Origin: Bettongia penicillata ogilbyi
Taxonomy: Eukaryota; Chordata; Mammalia; Diprotodontia; Potoroidae
Length of the DNA: 64,000 nucleotides
Direction: 5' to 3'
NCBI GenBank assembly: GCA_023548195.1
Contig: JAJHZJ010000061.1
Location: forward strand, 4,050,297-4,114,296
The notes beneath the pieces were generated by a model. The model worked only from the letters and a program-made list of their open reading frames with translations, was not told the origin of the DNA and did not search any database. The translations under genes and the position numbers were made by a program. This document shows positions 31,505-43,224 of this stretch, piece after piece. Position 1 is the stretch's first letter. Every line of letters starts with the position of its first letter.

Positions 31505-31700
31505 CAAGAAGTAGTATGGTGTATGAGAAAGAATTATGGATTCAGTATCAAATGACCTGAGTTTTATTCCTGCTTCTTTCAACCACTATGTAATTTTGAG
31601 TAAGTCTCTGGTCTCAGTTTCCTCCTGTGTAAAGGAAAAGTATGGAGTAGATGGTCCCTATGATTCCTGCCAACTCTAAATATTGTTGATTCTATGTTTC
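31505..31700 (+). mobile_element. MIR-type core-SINE
   Basis: gaattatggattcagtatcaaatgacctgag, ctggtctcagtttcctcctgtgtaaagg, and a tail ending ttgattctatgtttc. Confidence 0.65.
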
Positions 31701-32140
31701 TGAGAACAAGGCTACCCTATTTCTTTTAATGCTGCAGCCCAACCATTGTTACTCTCTCAGCAGATAATTCAAATATATCATAATTTGTATGGTTTTAAAA
31801 ATATATTTTATGATGATTTTTATTTTACACCAAGGCTGCCTTCTGATTATGTTAGATATAACCCAGCTTAAATTACTGAAAAGACTTAAGTAGCGGTCTT
31901 GCGGCAATACTGTAGGTTGATTGCCCATGGACCAACAGCTAATTCAGGCAGGGCTCATCACCAGAGGCCTGGCTACTACCTCATGAACTTTTGTGTTACA
32001 GTAGTTTGTGAAATGTTAGGGAGAAGTGGTGATCTGCATCAATATTGGGAGTACTTCTATTGAGGAAGTGTGAATCACTGAAGTGACTTAATTTGAAAAC
32101 TTCAGAGAAGGGTCAATTGTTTGACTTTGATGTGAAGACT
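31701..32140. other. Unassigned DNA
   Basis: No named repeat; short frames only. Confidence 0.5.
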
Positions 32141-32144
32141 TTGT

Positions 32145-32616
32145 TTAGATCCCTCTTGTAGCAACCTCATTAGGGAAGAGTCCATTATAAATAATATTAT
32201 AGTTGCTATCATTATTATCATCCTCTGGGTTGGGATCTAGCTTCCTTGTGATAATGAAGACACTGATGCCAAACGGGGCAATGAGCAAGATTCCTAAGGG
32301 AATTATCAGTTGGGAAAATTTGGGAACAAAACTAATCAATTTGGTGGATGAGAGATGGGAGGTTCCTTTAAGTATGCGTCAAGTATTAGAGGTATCACAG
32401 CATTCTAAATAGGAGGGCATCATCTAAGGCAAGTCTTAGCAGAGCAAAACATCGGATGGCCCAATCTTTTGGAGGAAATGGATCCAAGATAAAAGGCAAG
32501 ATGTATGTGATGGTGCCGTAGACTGCAATTTCAAAGTTTGTGGCTACTTTAAAAAATATAGAGATAGGCAATGGAATAACGTGAAATATGATAAACCAAG
32601 AAGATGAATCGATCAA
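32145..32616 (-). pseudogene. Possible pseudogene remnant with hydrophobic coding-like pieces
   Basis: Two neighbouring minus-strand frames give hydrophobic, low-repeat peptides: 32616-32395 (73 codons, with WFIIFHVIPLPISIFF) and 32339-32145 (64 codons, with SQLIIPLGILLIAPFGISVF then an acidic, N-rich tail). The second extends upstream another 10 codons without stop. Together they resemble a membrane protein with two or more helices, broken by a frameshift. I do not recognise the family, and chance cannot be excluded. Confidence 0.25.
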
Positions 32617-32746
32617 CTGGTCAACAAAAATTTATGAATTATCTACTCCTGGAGAGAAGTTTAGGGCCTACAAGAAAAAAAACTAACCTCTGTGCCATAA
32701 TAACGTAAAGACTTTGGTGGAAGAGGATTTTGTTTACCACTCATTA

Positions 32747-32776
32747 TTTCGTGTGTGTGTGTGTGTGTGTGTGTGT
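32747..32776. repeat. TG microsatellite
   Basis: About 15 TG units. Confidence 0.9.
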
Positions 32777-32919
32777 TAGCTTTTCTCCCAAACACTTTCA
32801 CCTCTTTGAGGGCAAGAATCTTTTCTTACCGTTTACTTGTACCTGAGATAGACAATCAATATGCTGATATGGATTGACTTATCAATTCATCTTCTTGGCA
32901 TTCTTTTTCATCTATTTAT

Positions 32920-32941
32920 CTAATTATCTATCTATCTATCC
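32920..32941. repeat. TATC-rich tract
   Basis: Impure TATC repeat directly before the RTE-linked repeat. A GATA tract also precedes the related piece at 18943. Confidence 0.7.
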
Positions 32942-32949
32942 AAGATTTT

Positions 32950-33395
32950 TCTGTGACTCCAAGGAGCTGTAGCATGCACTGCAGCCATGCCTGGGTAAAA
33001 CTATAGTAGACAGGTTAATCCAGGGTAAGGGTATCTCATAGACCTCAAATCCATGAGTGAGTTAGGGGATTGTCTACTCCAAACATTTGAAGACTTCCTC
33101 CAGCAGAATGGGCAGATGAGAATAATTTGTTCCAATGGCCAGAAAGGTGGCTGAAACAGATATTGTGGAATGCTTAGAGTTTGGTCAGACATCAAAGATT
33201 CCAAGGTCATCCACTGCATCCCAGACCATCATCAGTCATCTTAACTTTTGTCTTGCCACTGGAGTTTGATGACTCTGTAACACAGAGTAAGACTGACAAC
33301 TTTGTGAAACTCAGCCTCACTTAAATCCCATTCACAAGCAAGTCATCAACCCATGGTCATTTGTCCTCTTCAAAAACAAAGGATGAGGAACAACA
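32950..33395 (+). mobile_element. RTE-linked repeat, longest copy
   Basis: The longest copy of the family in this window. It includes ggagctgtagcatgcactgcagcc, gacttcctccagcagaatgggcagatgag, ccttttgtcttgccactgg-like text at 33245, and the shared end cctcacttaaatcccattcacaagcaagtc...aaaggatgaggaacaac. No coding frame is convincing, since the 72-codon minus frame (33219-33001) lies wholly inside it. Confidence 0.6.
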
Positions 33396-33504
33396 AACAA
33401 CATTCTATTCCATATTTTTCCATTGCCTCTCTCTATATTCTGTGAAGTATCAATTGAACTTTGGATGCTCTCAAAAATTTTATTTTAAAAAATACACAAT
33501 TTGT

Positions 33505-33645
33505 ACAATTTAAAAATTTATACTATAAAATAGTAGTTTAAAATGCAAAAGCCGTTCTTAGTTCATGGGCCATATAAAAACAGTCAGCAAGCTGGATTTG
33601 GCCAATATGCCATAAACTTAGAACACAAACTCTGGCAGGTTCTAT
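33505..33645. mobile_element. Possible hAT-type transposon end
   Basis: gccgttcttagttcatgggccatataaaaacagtcagcaagctggatttggcc resembles the conserved end of an old hAT-type MER element. Confidence 0.45.
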
Positions 33646-33949
33646 CAGACTGGAAAAATTTTGAGTGTAGGTCCATTAATGGATCATATATCCATTTTAG
33701 CTAAATATTTGGAGATTCATCACCATATAACAAAAGCAACTCTCTAAGACAATACACCAAGATAAAGAATAGTTAAAATCTGCATACAAAGAATAATCCA
33801 TGCTGGTGAAATTAAAAATCCTAGATATTGAAATAGCAATATGTGATCAAATGAAAATGATGCAATATGCATGATAAAAAGAGAAGGAAAGGAGGAAAAG
33901 GAGAGACTAATGGAAGTTAAAGCAACTGGGAAGAATTTATAAAGTCTAG

Positions 33950-34880
33950 ACAACAAGCATTTATTAGGCACCTACTATCTGCCAGACAATGGACTAAGTA
34001 CTAGAGACATAAAGAATGATCAAAAAAAGTCCCAACTGCAAGGACTTTACAGTCTAATAGAGGATATAACATATACTACTACACGCAAACAAAATTACGC
34101 ATGATAAATTGGACATAATCTATAGAGGTAAGGCATTAACATGTTAAGGGAGATTGGAAAAGAGAGATGGTAGAGTTTCAGGTGGAATTTGAAAGAAATC
34201 AGGGAACGCAAGAGATAGAGATAAGAGTGGACAACTTGATGGAGGACAGTCAGTGACAATGCGCAGAACTGGGAGACAAAACAAGTTATCTGAGAATTAA
34301 TAATGTTCCCAGTTTCATTGGATTGCAGAATATGTTGAAAGGGAAATTGAATAAGAAGAATGAAAAGGTAGAAATAGGCAAGGTTATGAAAAACCTTAAT
34401 AGTCAAACAGAGGCTTTTTTATTTGATACTAGGAAGTAATAGGGAACCACTGGAGTTTATTCAACGTTGGGAGGGCAGTGTTTATGACACAGTCAGACTC
34501 ATGCTTTAGGATGATCAATTTGTCAGCTGAGAGGAAGGAGGACTGAAGTAGGGAGAGGCTTGATACAGGGAGACCAAGTAGCAAGGTATTGCAATGTTCT
34601 GAAGGTAAGGTGATGAGGGTTTGCGCTAGGGTGGTGGCAATGTCAAAGGAGAAAAGAGGGTATATACAAGAGATGATATAATCAACAAAGTTTAGTAACA
34701 GATTGAATGTGGGGCATGGGATAGAGTGAAGGGTCAGGAATGGAGCCTACATTATCATCAGCCTGAGTACCAGGAGGATGATGGTGCTCTTGAGAGTATC
34801 AGGTGAGAGAAAAAAAATGGCGGTCTCAATGGGAATGATAATAACTCAGTTTGGGACCTATTGAGTTTGAGATGAACATA
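33950..34880 (-). pseudogene. L2 LINE, reverse-transcriptase region to 3' end, decayed
   Basis: The longest L2 piece here. The plus strand begins with caagcatttattaggcacctactatctgcc (reversed 3' end). It runs through gggaaccactggagtttattc and gtagcaaggtattgcaatgttc, ending at ctcagtttgggacctattgagtttgagatg, the complement of L2 reverse-transcriptase coding sequence. No open frame remains. Confidence 0.8.
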
Positions 34881-34885
34881 GAGAA

Positions 34886-35145
34886 GCTAGGTGGCAAAGA
34901 GGATAGAGTGCTAGGCCTGGAGTCAGGAAGACCTGAGTTCAAAACCAGTCTCACACATTTACTAGCTATATGATCCTGGGCATGTCACTTAACCTTTGTT
35001 TGTCTCAGTTTCCTCAACTTTAAACAGGGGTCCTGGAGAAGGAAATGGCAAACTAATTAAGTATATTTTCCAAGATCATCCTAAATAGGGTCACAAAGAG
35101 TCAGACATAATTAAAAATGAAGGAAAGACAACAATGAACATCCAG
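34886..35145 (+). mobile_element. MAR1-type SINE
   Basis: Near full length: gaagctaggtggcaaagaggatagag, ggcctggagtcaggaagacctgagttc, gtcctggagaaggaaatggc and ggtcacaaagagtcagac. It abuts the L2 remnant. Confidence 0.85.
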
Positions 35146-35424
35146 TTCAAGATATCCAACAGACAATTGGAGATGTGAGACTGAAGGTCAAATACCGATT
35201 ACTGAATGATGAACTACTTGAACTGAAGTCTAAAACTGGATTTAGATAGGCAGAAAAGGGCGGGTGGGGGGGGTAGATATTCTTGGTTGGGAGAGCAACA
35301 TACCTGAAACTTGCTAAGGAAGGGATTTTGTATGTCTATATATAATATCTATATTATTTATTATATTTATATTGTGTGTATGAAATAGTAAGAACAGGCT
35401 CAGAAACGCTTCTCCAAAGCTTTT

Positions 35425-35545
35425 AGGGACCCCCCATTGTCTACACGGTAAAGTACAAGATCTTTTGCTTGACATTCACTGTTTTCCATAAATGGCTCCA
35501 ACCTACATTTATAGGCTTATCTTCTATTACTTCCCTGACAAGGAC
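35425..35545 (+). mobile_element. L2 fragment
   Basis: tctacacggtaaagtacaagatc then ttccataaatggctccaacctac: L2 C-terminal coding remnant. Confidence 0.5.
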
Positions 35546-35549
35546 CCCA

Positions 35550-36120
35550 GGAGAATCACAGAATTCTAGAATTGGAATGGACCATAGAGGCCACCTGAGC
35601 CAACCTATCCTACAAAGAGAATCCTCACTATAACATAGAAAATAGTCATCTAGTCTCTATTTCAAAAGCTCCCAGGCAGCCCTTTTTACTTATGGACAGC
35701 CTTAATTGTTAGGATTTTTTCCCTGATATCAATCCTAAATTTGTTTCTTTGTAACTTCTACCAATGGTTCCTGGGTCTAAACCTCTAGACATCTATCATT
35801 ACTTCCCATTACACAAACCTAATCTACTCCTCTCCCGGAAAAAAAATTTCCAGTTCCTTCAATTGATATTTATATACCAGAGACAAAATCCTTCACCATT
35901 CCAGTTGCCCACGTATGAAAGATTCCCATTTTATCTATATCTTTTCTTAGCTGTTCTGCCAACCTGAACATTATATTCCAGAAGTGGAGGGGTCTAAACA
36001 GAGCACTATAACCTCCTTATTCCTAGAGACTATGCCATATAACACTATCTTATCTTCTTGAAATTGTGGTCTGCCAAAATCCTCAGATATTTTTTAAGAT
36101 GAGTTGTTTTCTAGCTGCAT
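35550..36120 (-). pseudogene. CR1/L3 LINE 3' region
   Basis: gaatcacagaattctagaattggaatggacc at the 3' end, then cctaaatttgtttctttgtaacttctacc and tccttcaccattccagttgccc: the same family and direction as 16250-18060. The small plus frame at 35764 is antisense to this LINE. Confidence 0.6.
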
Positions 36121-36234
36121 CAAACCAAGACAATAAGCTGAAGAATGGGTGGATGAGACTGTTTTTCAATAACTTGTCCTTGCTCTGCTTGTTTATTATT
36201 ATTATCTTTATTATTTTTATTAATGAGAGGTAGT

Positions 36235-36400
36235 ATGTCTTAACTAAATAGACAATTTGCCTCAGAGTGAGGAAACTTTGGATTTAGTCACTGTCCCTGA
36301 CACATATTGTGTTCCACCAGGCAAGTCACTTAACCTCTTACTGACTCAAGAACTCTCTAAATCTATAAATTTCAGGACAAGTATCTATCTGCATTGACAG
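36235..36400 (+). mobile_element. MIR-type core-SINE
   Basis: ctttggatttagtcactgtccctgacac, ccaggcaagtcacttaacctc. Confidence 0.55.
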
Positions 36401-36539
36401 GAATTTCCTAATCAAAAATTCCTCATGCTTCTGCAGTTACGTATAAACATTTTTATGATGATATTTGCTAACTCAATACTTAGGGTTATGGAAATATTCA
36501 TATATGAGCCCAAAAAATGGATATTTGGAAATCAGAATG

Positions 36540-36685
36540 TTTCCCAGAATATGCAGTATAATTGAAAGAGCACTAGATTTAGAACCAAAGGATATGGATT
36601 TGAATCCTGACTTTTCTATTTACTCTCTATGGAGCTTACGGTGTTATTTAATTCTCTGGGCCTTAACTTTCTCCTCTGATCAAGT
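36540..36685 (+). mobile_element. MIR-type core-SINE
   Basis: gaaagagcactagatttagaacc, gatttgaatcctgacttttc, ctctgggccttaactttctc. Confidence 0.55.
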
Positions 36686-37090
36686 CAGTAAGTATTTATT
36701 AAGCAATTAGCATGTGCCAGAAACTATGGTAAGCGTTGAGAATATGGGTACAAGAAGAAAGAATGGTGTTATAATTGGAGAGGACAACAAATAAAAGGAA
36801 ATTAAAAGGAAGCAGGGGCAGGGAATCAAAAGTAACTAAAGCTAGAATATTACAGAGAAAATTCTGGATAGGAGTGAAGGCATGGCTAGACTGAATATCC
36901 TCCTTAAAATGGCAGTTCTTGAAGAAACTATTTGATCAGAGGTGAAATCTGGGTCAAATCAGAAATCAAAACTGGGGGATGGGTTATCATCAATTAATAA
37001 ACCAAAAAAAGCATTTATTAAGAGTTTACTACATGCCCCACACAGAACCAGTCCCTGGGAATACAAAGTAAAAAGAAAAGGCTATCCGTG
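36682..37090 (-). mobile_element. Two L2-type 3' ends
   Basis: cagtaagtatttattaagcaattagcatgtgccag (36684) and gcatttattaagagtttactacatgcccc (37010) are both reversed L2 3' ends, with purine-rich remnant between them. Confidence 0.65.
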
Positions 37091-37829
37091 TCCAGGGCCA
37101 AATGACCTCTATGTTCTCTCCCCGTTCTAAACCTATGACCCTACAATATGAAAGAAGAAACAATGAGATGACCAAGGCTGCCAAACACTACGTAGAACAG
37201 GCAGTTTGCCTCAGCAGTTCTCAGTAGTGCTAGCAGTGGTGGGGAGAACCAGAGAAATTAAAATAAATTTCAGCCACTAGGTTGGTGAGTAAGGTATTCT
37301 ATTGACCTCCAGAGATTTTACTGATATGATTTGGCCAGTCTGTCACAAGTAGCCAACATGTATGTATGGAATAAGTACAAGTAGGTCTCCCTTCCAAAGG
37401 AGAAAATACACAGACTCTGCTCTTTAGCCCATTATGGACAGCAAAGTATTTTCTAGAATTATGGAAAAAAAGACCCTTGGCAAAACAAACGAGAAAAAGA
37501 CTCAAGGATGAAGATGAGTATCCAAACTGGAATAGGTTTGAAGGCAGAAGGCAGGAAATGATGCAGAGGAGAAGGGGAAGAAGGACTCCAAAGTATTTGC
37601 TATAAGTGGGCCTCAACTTTCCATTGCTGAAACAGTATCTTGGGCTTCATAGAATCATACGATGAACTTAACGTTTGCCACCAAAAGTGAAGGATGCTGT
37701 TAGTGGTCCTTCTAATAGACAACTCATTGATGGGAGATATCTTCCATGGGATTTAGGCCATGATAAAAATGGCTGTGAGAGTAGGCAAGAGTATAAAAAG
37801 AATCCCGAAGGTTTATCATTTCCTTATAT
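37091..37829. other. Unassigned DNA
   Basis: No recognised repeat. The 105-codon minus frame (37616-37299) and 78-codon plus frame (37675) show no family motifs. Confidence 0.45.
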
Positions 37830-38400
37830 CCAGTCTTGCTCATCTATCACTGATACTTTCCTAACTGCCAAATTGATGTTCTTAAAGCATAGGTTGAATT
37901 TCTTTGCTTAAGACCCTTCAGAAGCTCCCCATTACCTTTAGGATAAAATGGAAATCCTTTGCTTGGCATTTAAAGCCCTTCACAATCTGCTTTCAGCATA
38001 ATTTTCATTTCCAATTACACATTACTTCCCCTCATGCACTCTATATTCAAGCAAAACTGGACTTTTTCTGCTTCTCTGTACATAATATCCCACCTCTATA
38101 TATTTACATAGGTTGTCCCCCATGGTTTCCTTTCTTACCTCTTACTCCAGAAACCATTAGCTCCCTTCACTGTTGAAAGGTTCAATGTCATCTCCTTCCT
38201 GTCTTTCCCCTTTATTTTTAGTGCCTCTTCCCAAAGCACTGTGAATATAATATTTACTTATTCATGAAAATGATACATCTCCCTAATAAAATTTAAGCTC
38301 TTGGAGGGCAGAGACTGTCTTTTGAATTTTAATCTCCATAAGCTACCATGATACCAGAAACATAATAAGCGTTTAATAAATGTCTATGGATTGAGTGATT
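37830..38400 (+). pseudogene. L2 LINE C-terminal region and 3' end, decayed
   Basis: A long L2 piece: gaagctccccattacctttaggataaaatgg, gcatttaaagcccttcacaatctgc, then ttaagctcttggagggcagagactgtc and aagcgtttaataaatgtctatggattg. Confidence 0.8.
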
Positions 38401-39261
38401 TGGGTGGGGAGCCAAAGGAAATAGACGATATTATTTTCACTGCTTTCAGTTATGTGTTAGGGACTTAAAAAGGGGAGCAGGCTATGTGAGGGATAAGAGG
38501 GGATGAACAGCTGCCTAAGAATATGGTATTTAAGAATGGGATTTGGATTTCTGACCATGATGAAAGATATAAAAATGAAAGGATTTTTAGCTCCCAAGAG
38601 GGTACACCTAAAAAGATCCAGGAAGAATGTAATTACCTAAAGATTGGATGATCTGATTAAAAAGAATTTAAAATAAAAATGCGATAGAAGAAAGTGTATA
38701 TGCGTTTACGTACATGTGTGAACATACATACACACACATATGGAGAACCAAATAACTACAGAGAGAACTTGTATGATTTAGGAATAAGATTATTAGTAGA
38801 GGTGGTTAGTAATAATGTCAGGAAAGATAGGAAGAACTGATATTCAGGGACTCAAATATCTAAATGTCAATCCAGTGGGTAAAAGTAATAAACAAAGCAA
38901 TCTAAAACTAGATTTTAATATAGGGTAGCAAATATTATCTCATGGGAAACAGAATCTTAATGGTATGAAATTCATGACTAGAAAACAGAAAAGGAAGGAA
39001 ATACCTTCAAGATGTGATTAGGTAGAAGTAAAGGCAGACTAGCAATCAAAACTCAGAATATATTTATCTGGTTTGAAATCTACCAACTTCAGGTTGGATG
39101 AGGCAAGGTGGCGGTCATTTGGACAAAGATCAAAGTGGGAAGAAAAAAGGATGAAAGACTGATGGGACTATATTATCAGACAACTAGAATTCCCAAATAA
39201 CAAGTTCCTGCTGTCAATAATAAAGTTATCATGATTATAAATTGTGATGGGAGATGTCACA
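38401..39261. other. Unassigned AT-rich DNA
   Basis: No recognisable gene or repeat. Confidence 0.45.
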
Positions 39262-39430
39262 GTATCATACATTTAGAGCTGAGAAGGACCTTAGAAGTAA
39301 TCTAGTTCAATGCTCTCATTCTACAGATGAAAGCCAGAGAATATGTGTGTGACTAACACAGGTGAACTAGTGTCAGAACCCAGGTCCTCTGCTTCTAAAA
39401 CCAGTGCTCAAATTTCCACCTCATCCTTCT
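39262..39430 (-). mobile_element. MIR-type core-SINE
   Basis: catttagagctgagaaggaccttagaagtaatctag, ctcattctacagatgaaagcc, agaacccaggtcctctgc. Confidence 0.65.
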
Positions 39431-40159
39431 ACTTTTCCTTATTCTACCTAGATATGTCAGAGAAGTCTCTCTCCTAAAAGCAGGGCAGATAGTAAATATT
39501 TGACTTGATTCGCTGATAATTTCATCTTTGGGAATATGGAAGAAACAATAATGGATGATTTTATTCTTCATGACATCTCAATAATAAAGGAAGAACAAAT
39601 TGTTGAAGTAGAAATAGCAGGAATCTAAGGTATTAGCTTTTCCAACAGTAAGGATACTCTGTGTATTGTCTGACATATCCTAGACTTGGGAAGGAAGGGT
39701 AAATATCCAGGCGTTCCAAAACAACGTGTAGAAGGGTGTGGCCTGTGATTCTAAAACAAATTGGCTCAAAAGGGATGGAAAGCTTTCAAGAATAAAATTA
39801 TGAAGGCATGGCCATAACTGAGGTTAATATGGTTAAAGAGAGATAACACTGATCAACTCAGTCCAAAAGAACATGTACAAGAAATGGAAGCAATGATGAA
39901 TTACTGAAGATGAAAACCAAAGAGTAGCAAAGTCATCTAAGAAGAAGAGTTTGAAAGGCTAAAGTCCTCTATAAAATGACTTTATGGGATCACATATTTG
40001 GAGCAAGAAGGGATCTAAGAGGACATGCTTTTAGAGGACTATATCACTTTTGTATTTATATCATCACAAGCGTTTGACAAATAGCAAGCATTTAATAAAG
40101 ACTTTTTACTCATTCATTAGTACACAAAACGATAATTTGTTTATCTGCAACTTGGGTTA

Positions 40160-40450
40160 AGGTTAGGGTTAGTCTAGTAGGAAGGGAAAAGATTCCATCT
40201 TCCATATGTTGGTCCATCAAAAATTTGAAAATAGCTATCATGCCTTCTCTAAGTCTTTTCTCCCTATAACATTCATTTTGATGAATCTTTATATTGCATG
40301 TTTTATAGTCCCTTTCAGCATTCTGGTAACACTATTCTGGATCCTTTTGAGTTTGTCAATGTCCTGTCTAAAATGCAATACCTAGACCCGAAAATAGTAT
40401 GCCAGATGTGTTGTGATGAGGGCAAAGTACTTATAAGTGTACCACCTGCA
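40160..40450 (-). mobile_element. CR1/L3 fragment in opposite orientation
   Basis: gaaaatagctatcatgccttctctaagtc and ctggatccttttgagtttgtcaatgtcctg belong to the CR1/L3 3' region read on the minus strand, as at 16500-16650. Confidence 0.55.
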
Positions 40451-41044
40451 TCATTCTGTACACTGTCTTTATGAACTTTATGAAGGATTCTTTTAAATTT
40501 TGTTGCACTTGTTATTGTTGTTGTCTCCCATGTTACCTGAACATGTTGCTACTTACCAAGAAGAATGATTTTTCAGACTAGAGAGGATAGAATAAAAATA
40601 GGTAACAATGGATAATAGAGAAATTAAAGCAAAGATAATTAAAATGGTAAGATTAGTTAGCTGTCCTTGATAAGTTTAAGTCAACTGACACGGAAGAATT
40701 ATACCCCAGGATACTGAAAGAACTTGCAAATGTCATTTATGTCTTTCAGTCATATCTGAAGAATAAGGTTGAATGGAATAGGTAAAACTGTTGGCTTAGA
40801 AATGGTCAAATGCAGTCCTGATTTTCAAAACAGAGAGTAAAGTAGACACTATGTACCATAGGCATAATGTCAGTACTGGTAACAATTCTCAAATGTGAAA
40901 TTGTAAAAATTAGAGAGGTAGATTGTGAGCAAAAAGAAGGACAGGAAAACTAGAATTGTTTCACTAAGAGCTAGTTATATTGTAGGACTGAAGATCAGAG
41001 CAAATATTTTAGAGAACATGGCAATATGCAATAAGACTTGCAGA

Positions 41045-41635
41045 ACTGATCCTATCATTCAATTCAGTGATTCCACTTCTCCAACAGCACAACAATGAAA
41101 AAATACCTATCTGTACAAAACTATTCATAGCTGTTTTATTCTATCTTCAATAGCAAAATCCTAGAAGCAAACTATATGACCAACAACTGTAGAATGGTTG
41201 AATAAATTATGATATATTAATATAATAGAATATTATAGTGCTGTAAAAATGATAAATATGAAGGACATAAAAATTAGAAAAAAATCTATATGAGGTGATG
41301 CTGAGTGAAAAGCACTAGAGCTGAAAACATAAATTCTTAGTTCATCTATAAATTTTAGAAAAAAAGGAGGAAGGAAACCCAGGTTAAATATCACAGAATT
41401 TCAGACTGGCCTGGAATGGGACACAGAACATAAGCATCTTATTTGCTTTTGTGTTGTTTGTTAAATTCTTTTGGTTCTATACAGTTAAAGAGAGTTAATG
41501 AGTGCTATTGCACCCAATTCTGTATATAATATGTGTGTGTATTTACTTTTGTTGATGGTTATTAAGTTTGTTTTTTAAAAGATGAATAAAACAAAGAATG
41601 TCGCTACAATAACTTCATATTCTTTTTTAATGAGA
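41045..41635 (+). mobile_element. L1 ORF2/3' UTR fragment inserted in CR1/L3
   Basis: ccaacagcacaacaatgaaaaaatacctatc, actattcatagctgttttattc, gaatggttgaataaattatg, and gtgatgctgagtgaaaagcac follow the order of the L1 C-terminal region. It ends near the A-rich sequence at about 41575-41595. Confidence 0.65.
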
Positions 41636-42279
41636 TTAGTAAACTGGTAGATTATGTGAATCAATGAACACAGTATATGCAAATTGCAATAAGATATTTG
41701 ACTAAGTCATACTATGAGACTGAAAAATGTGAACTGGATGATAACAGAGCAACTTGATACATTTAGAACTAGGTCATTGACTGGTTTCAAATTATGTAAC
41801 TAATGGATTGATTTCTACCTGCTTCAAGGTCTCCAGTGGAATTCTCCAGGGATCTGTCCTAGGTTTTGTTCTCTTTAGAAATTTTATGAATTAATTAAAT
41901 GAAAATTCAGAGTTATCTATGAAATAAATCTAGAAGAAATAGTGAGCATGTTAGATGATAGAATTGGGATATTAAAAGATCACAACAGGATCAAATGTGG
42001 GATGAGTATTGCAAAATACAAAATACAGCAAAAATAAATATCATGGAGATAAATGTAAAACCTCTGAATTCAGATAATACAAAAAAGTCAACTTTAAAAT
42101 TAGTATGGCAGTACTAAATGATTAGGATGTGACACAACATCAGCTTATTTGAAGAGGTCTTAGGATTTTTTCTTGATTGTCAACTCCATTGAAATCAAGA
42201 ATATAGTGGCTGCCCAAAACATCTAATGCACTGATAGACTGCCCTAGCAGCATAGTACCCAGAAGAAAGATAGTAATAA

Positions 42280-42405
42280 TTCTAGTATATTCTTTATATG
42301 ACATTAGGGAAGTTACTTAACTTCTCTTGGCTTCAGTTTCCCCATCTGTAAAATAAGAAGTTTAGAACTAGATGATCTCTACATCCCCTTCATCACTTAA
42401 TGTAT
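42280..42405 (+). mobile_element. MIR-type core-SINE fragment
   Basis: gggaagttacttaacttctcttggcttcagtttccccatctgtaaaata. Confidence 0.65.
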
Positions 42406-43224
42406 TTTGACGTATGCTCTGCCAAGTCTCTATTACCTCAGGTTCCAGAAGATAGAAGATATCAAACTAAAGAATAATTACCGCTCATTAACAATGTTTC
42501 AGGACACATTTATTTATTGGATAACAATTAAACAAAGTGATCACAAAGGTCCTGTCTAGTTCTAGAATTCTATGATTGCATAGACTCAAGCCTAGAAGGG
42601 AAACCTTAGTGTGAAATGGGCACACCTAATGATTTAGATCAGTTTGGATTAGGAATATAATAGGCTGTCTGACACTGGATCAAAAGGAGAATAAGTCAGG
42701 TTGGGCCTTCTTTCAATTTTAGTTCCTAATCTGGTCCCAGAAAGAACATTTAGGGCTATCCTAGGTCTTTTGCAGAGCATATTTGGATCCATAAAGCAAC
42801 TTTAAATTAACTTACAGACAGAGTCAGGTTTGCTAGGTGTCCAATGTCTTTTGCACCAAGGTACCAATGTATATGATATCGCTGATCAATGGGATGGATT
42901 AGCCAAAAACACAGGAGAGGAAAGAAAGGACTGACCTGGGCAGGGCAGGAGGGAGGCAGATAGATTTTTGTATGTTTCCTTATCTTCATTATATCTGTTG
43001 ATTCAATCTTCTAGGCAAAATCCAGATCCCTTTGAAGATAATTTATTCTCTGAGTCTACTAGAACAATCCTTAGCATGGTCATTTAATAATTTACTTGGC
43101 AAAATCTTAAGAATAAGAATGTATCCAGTGTAGCTACAAAGTGTTCAGATTAGGCTATCTCTCCATAGGCTAAATAAAGCAGTAGAGAGATGGTAGTTTG
43201 GGATATTTTTTTTGGCCTGAACTG
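42406..43224. other. Unassigned DNA
   Basis: No recognised repeat or gene. Frames are at most 60 codons. Confidence 0.45.

Larger units (their letters stand above)
39480..42270 (+). pseudogene. CR1/L3 LINE reverse-transcriptase region, nested and decayed
   Basis: Three separated plus-strand parts. 39700-40000 includes gaacatgtacaagaaatggaag, typical of the linker before the reverse transcriptase. 40630-41040 holds its N-terminal part. 41640-42100 still encodes GILQGSVLGFVLF (41835-41873), the conserved motif just before the catalytic core. Other repeats interrupt it at 40040-40450 and 41045-41635. Outer limits are approximate. Confidence 0.6.

Noticed and set aside
37299..37616. 105-codon minus frame with a hydrophobic stretch (LLPLLLCIISCLLPS)
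   Set aside because: No family motif, no splice or start context, and no conserved neighbour. Length is within chance for this window.
40158..40172. Telomere-like ggttagggttag (and ccctaaccctaa near 49112)
   Set aside because: Only about two units each, too short for an interstitial telomere array.
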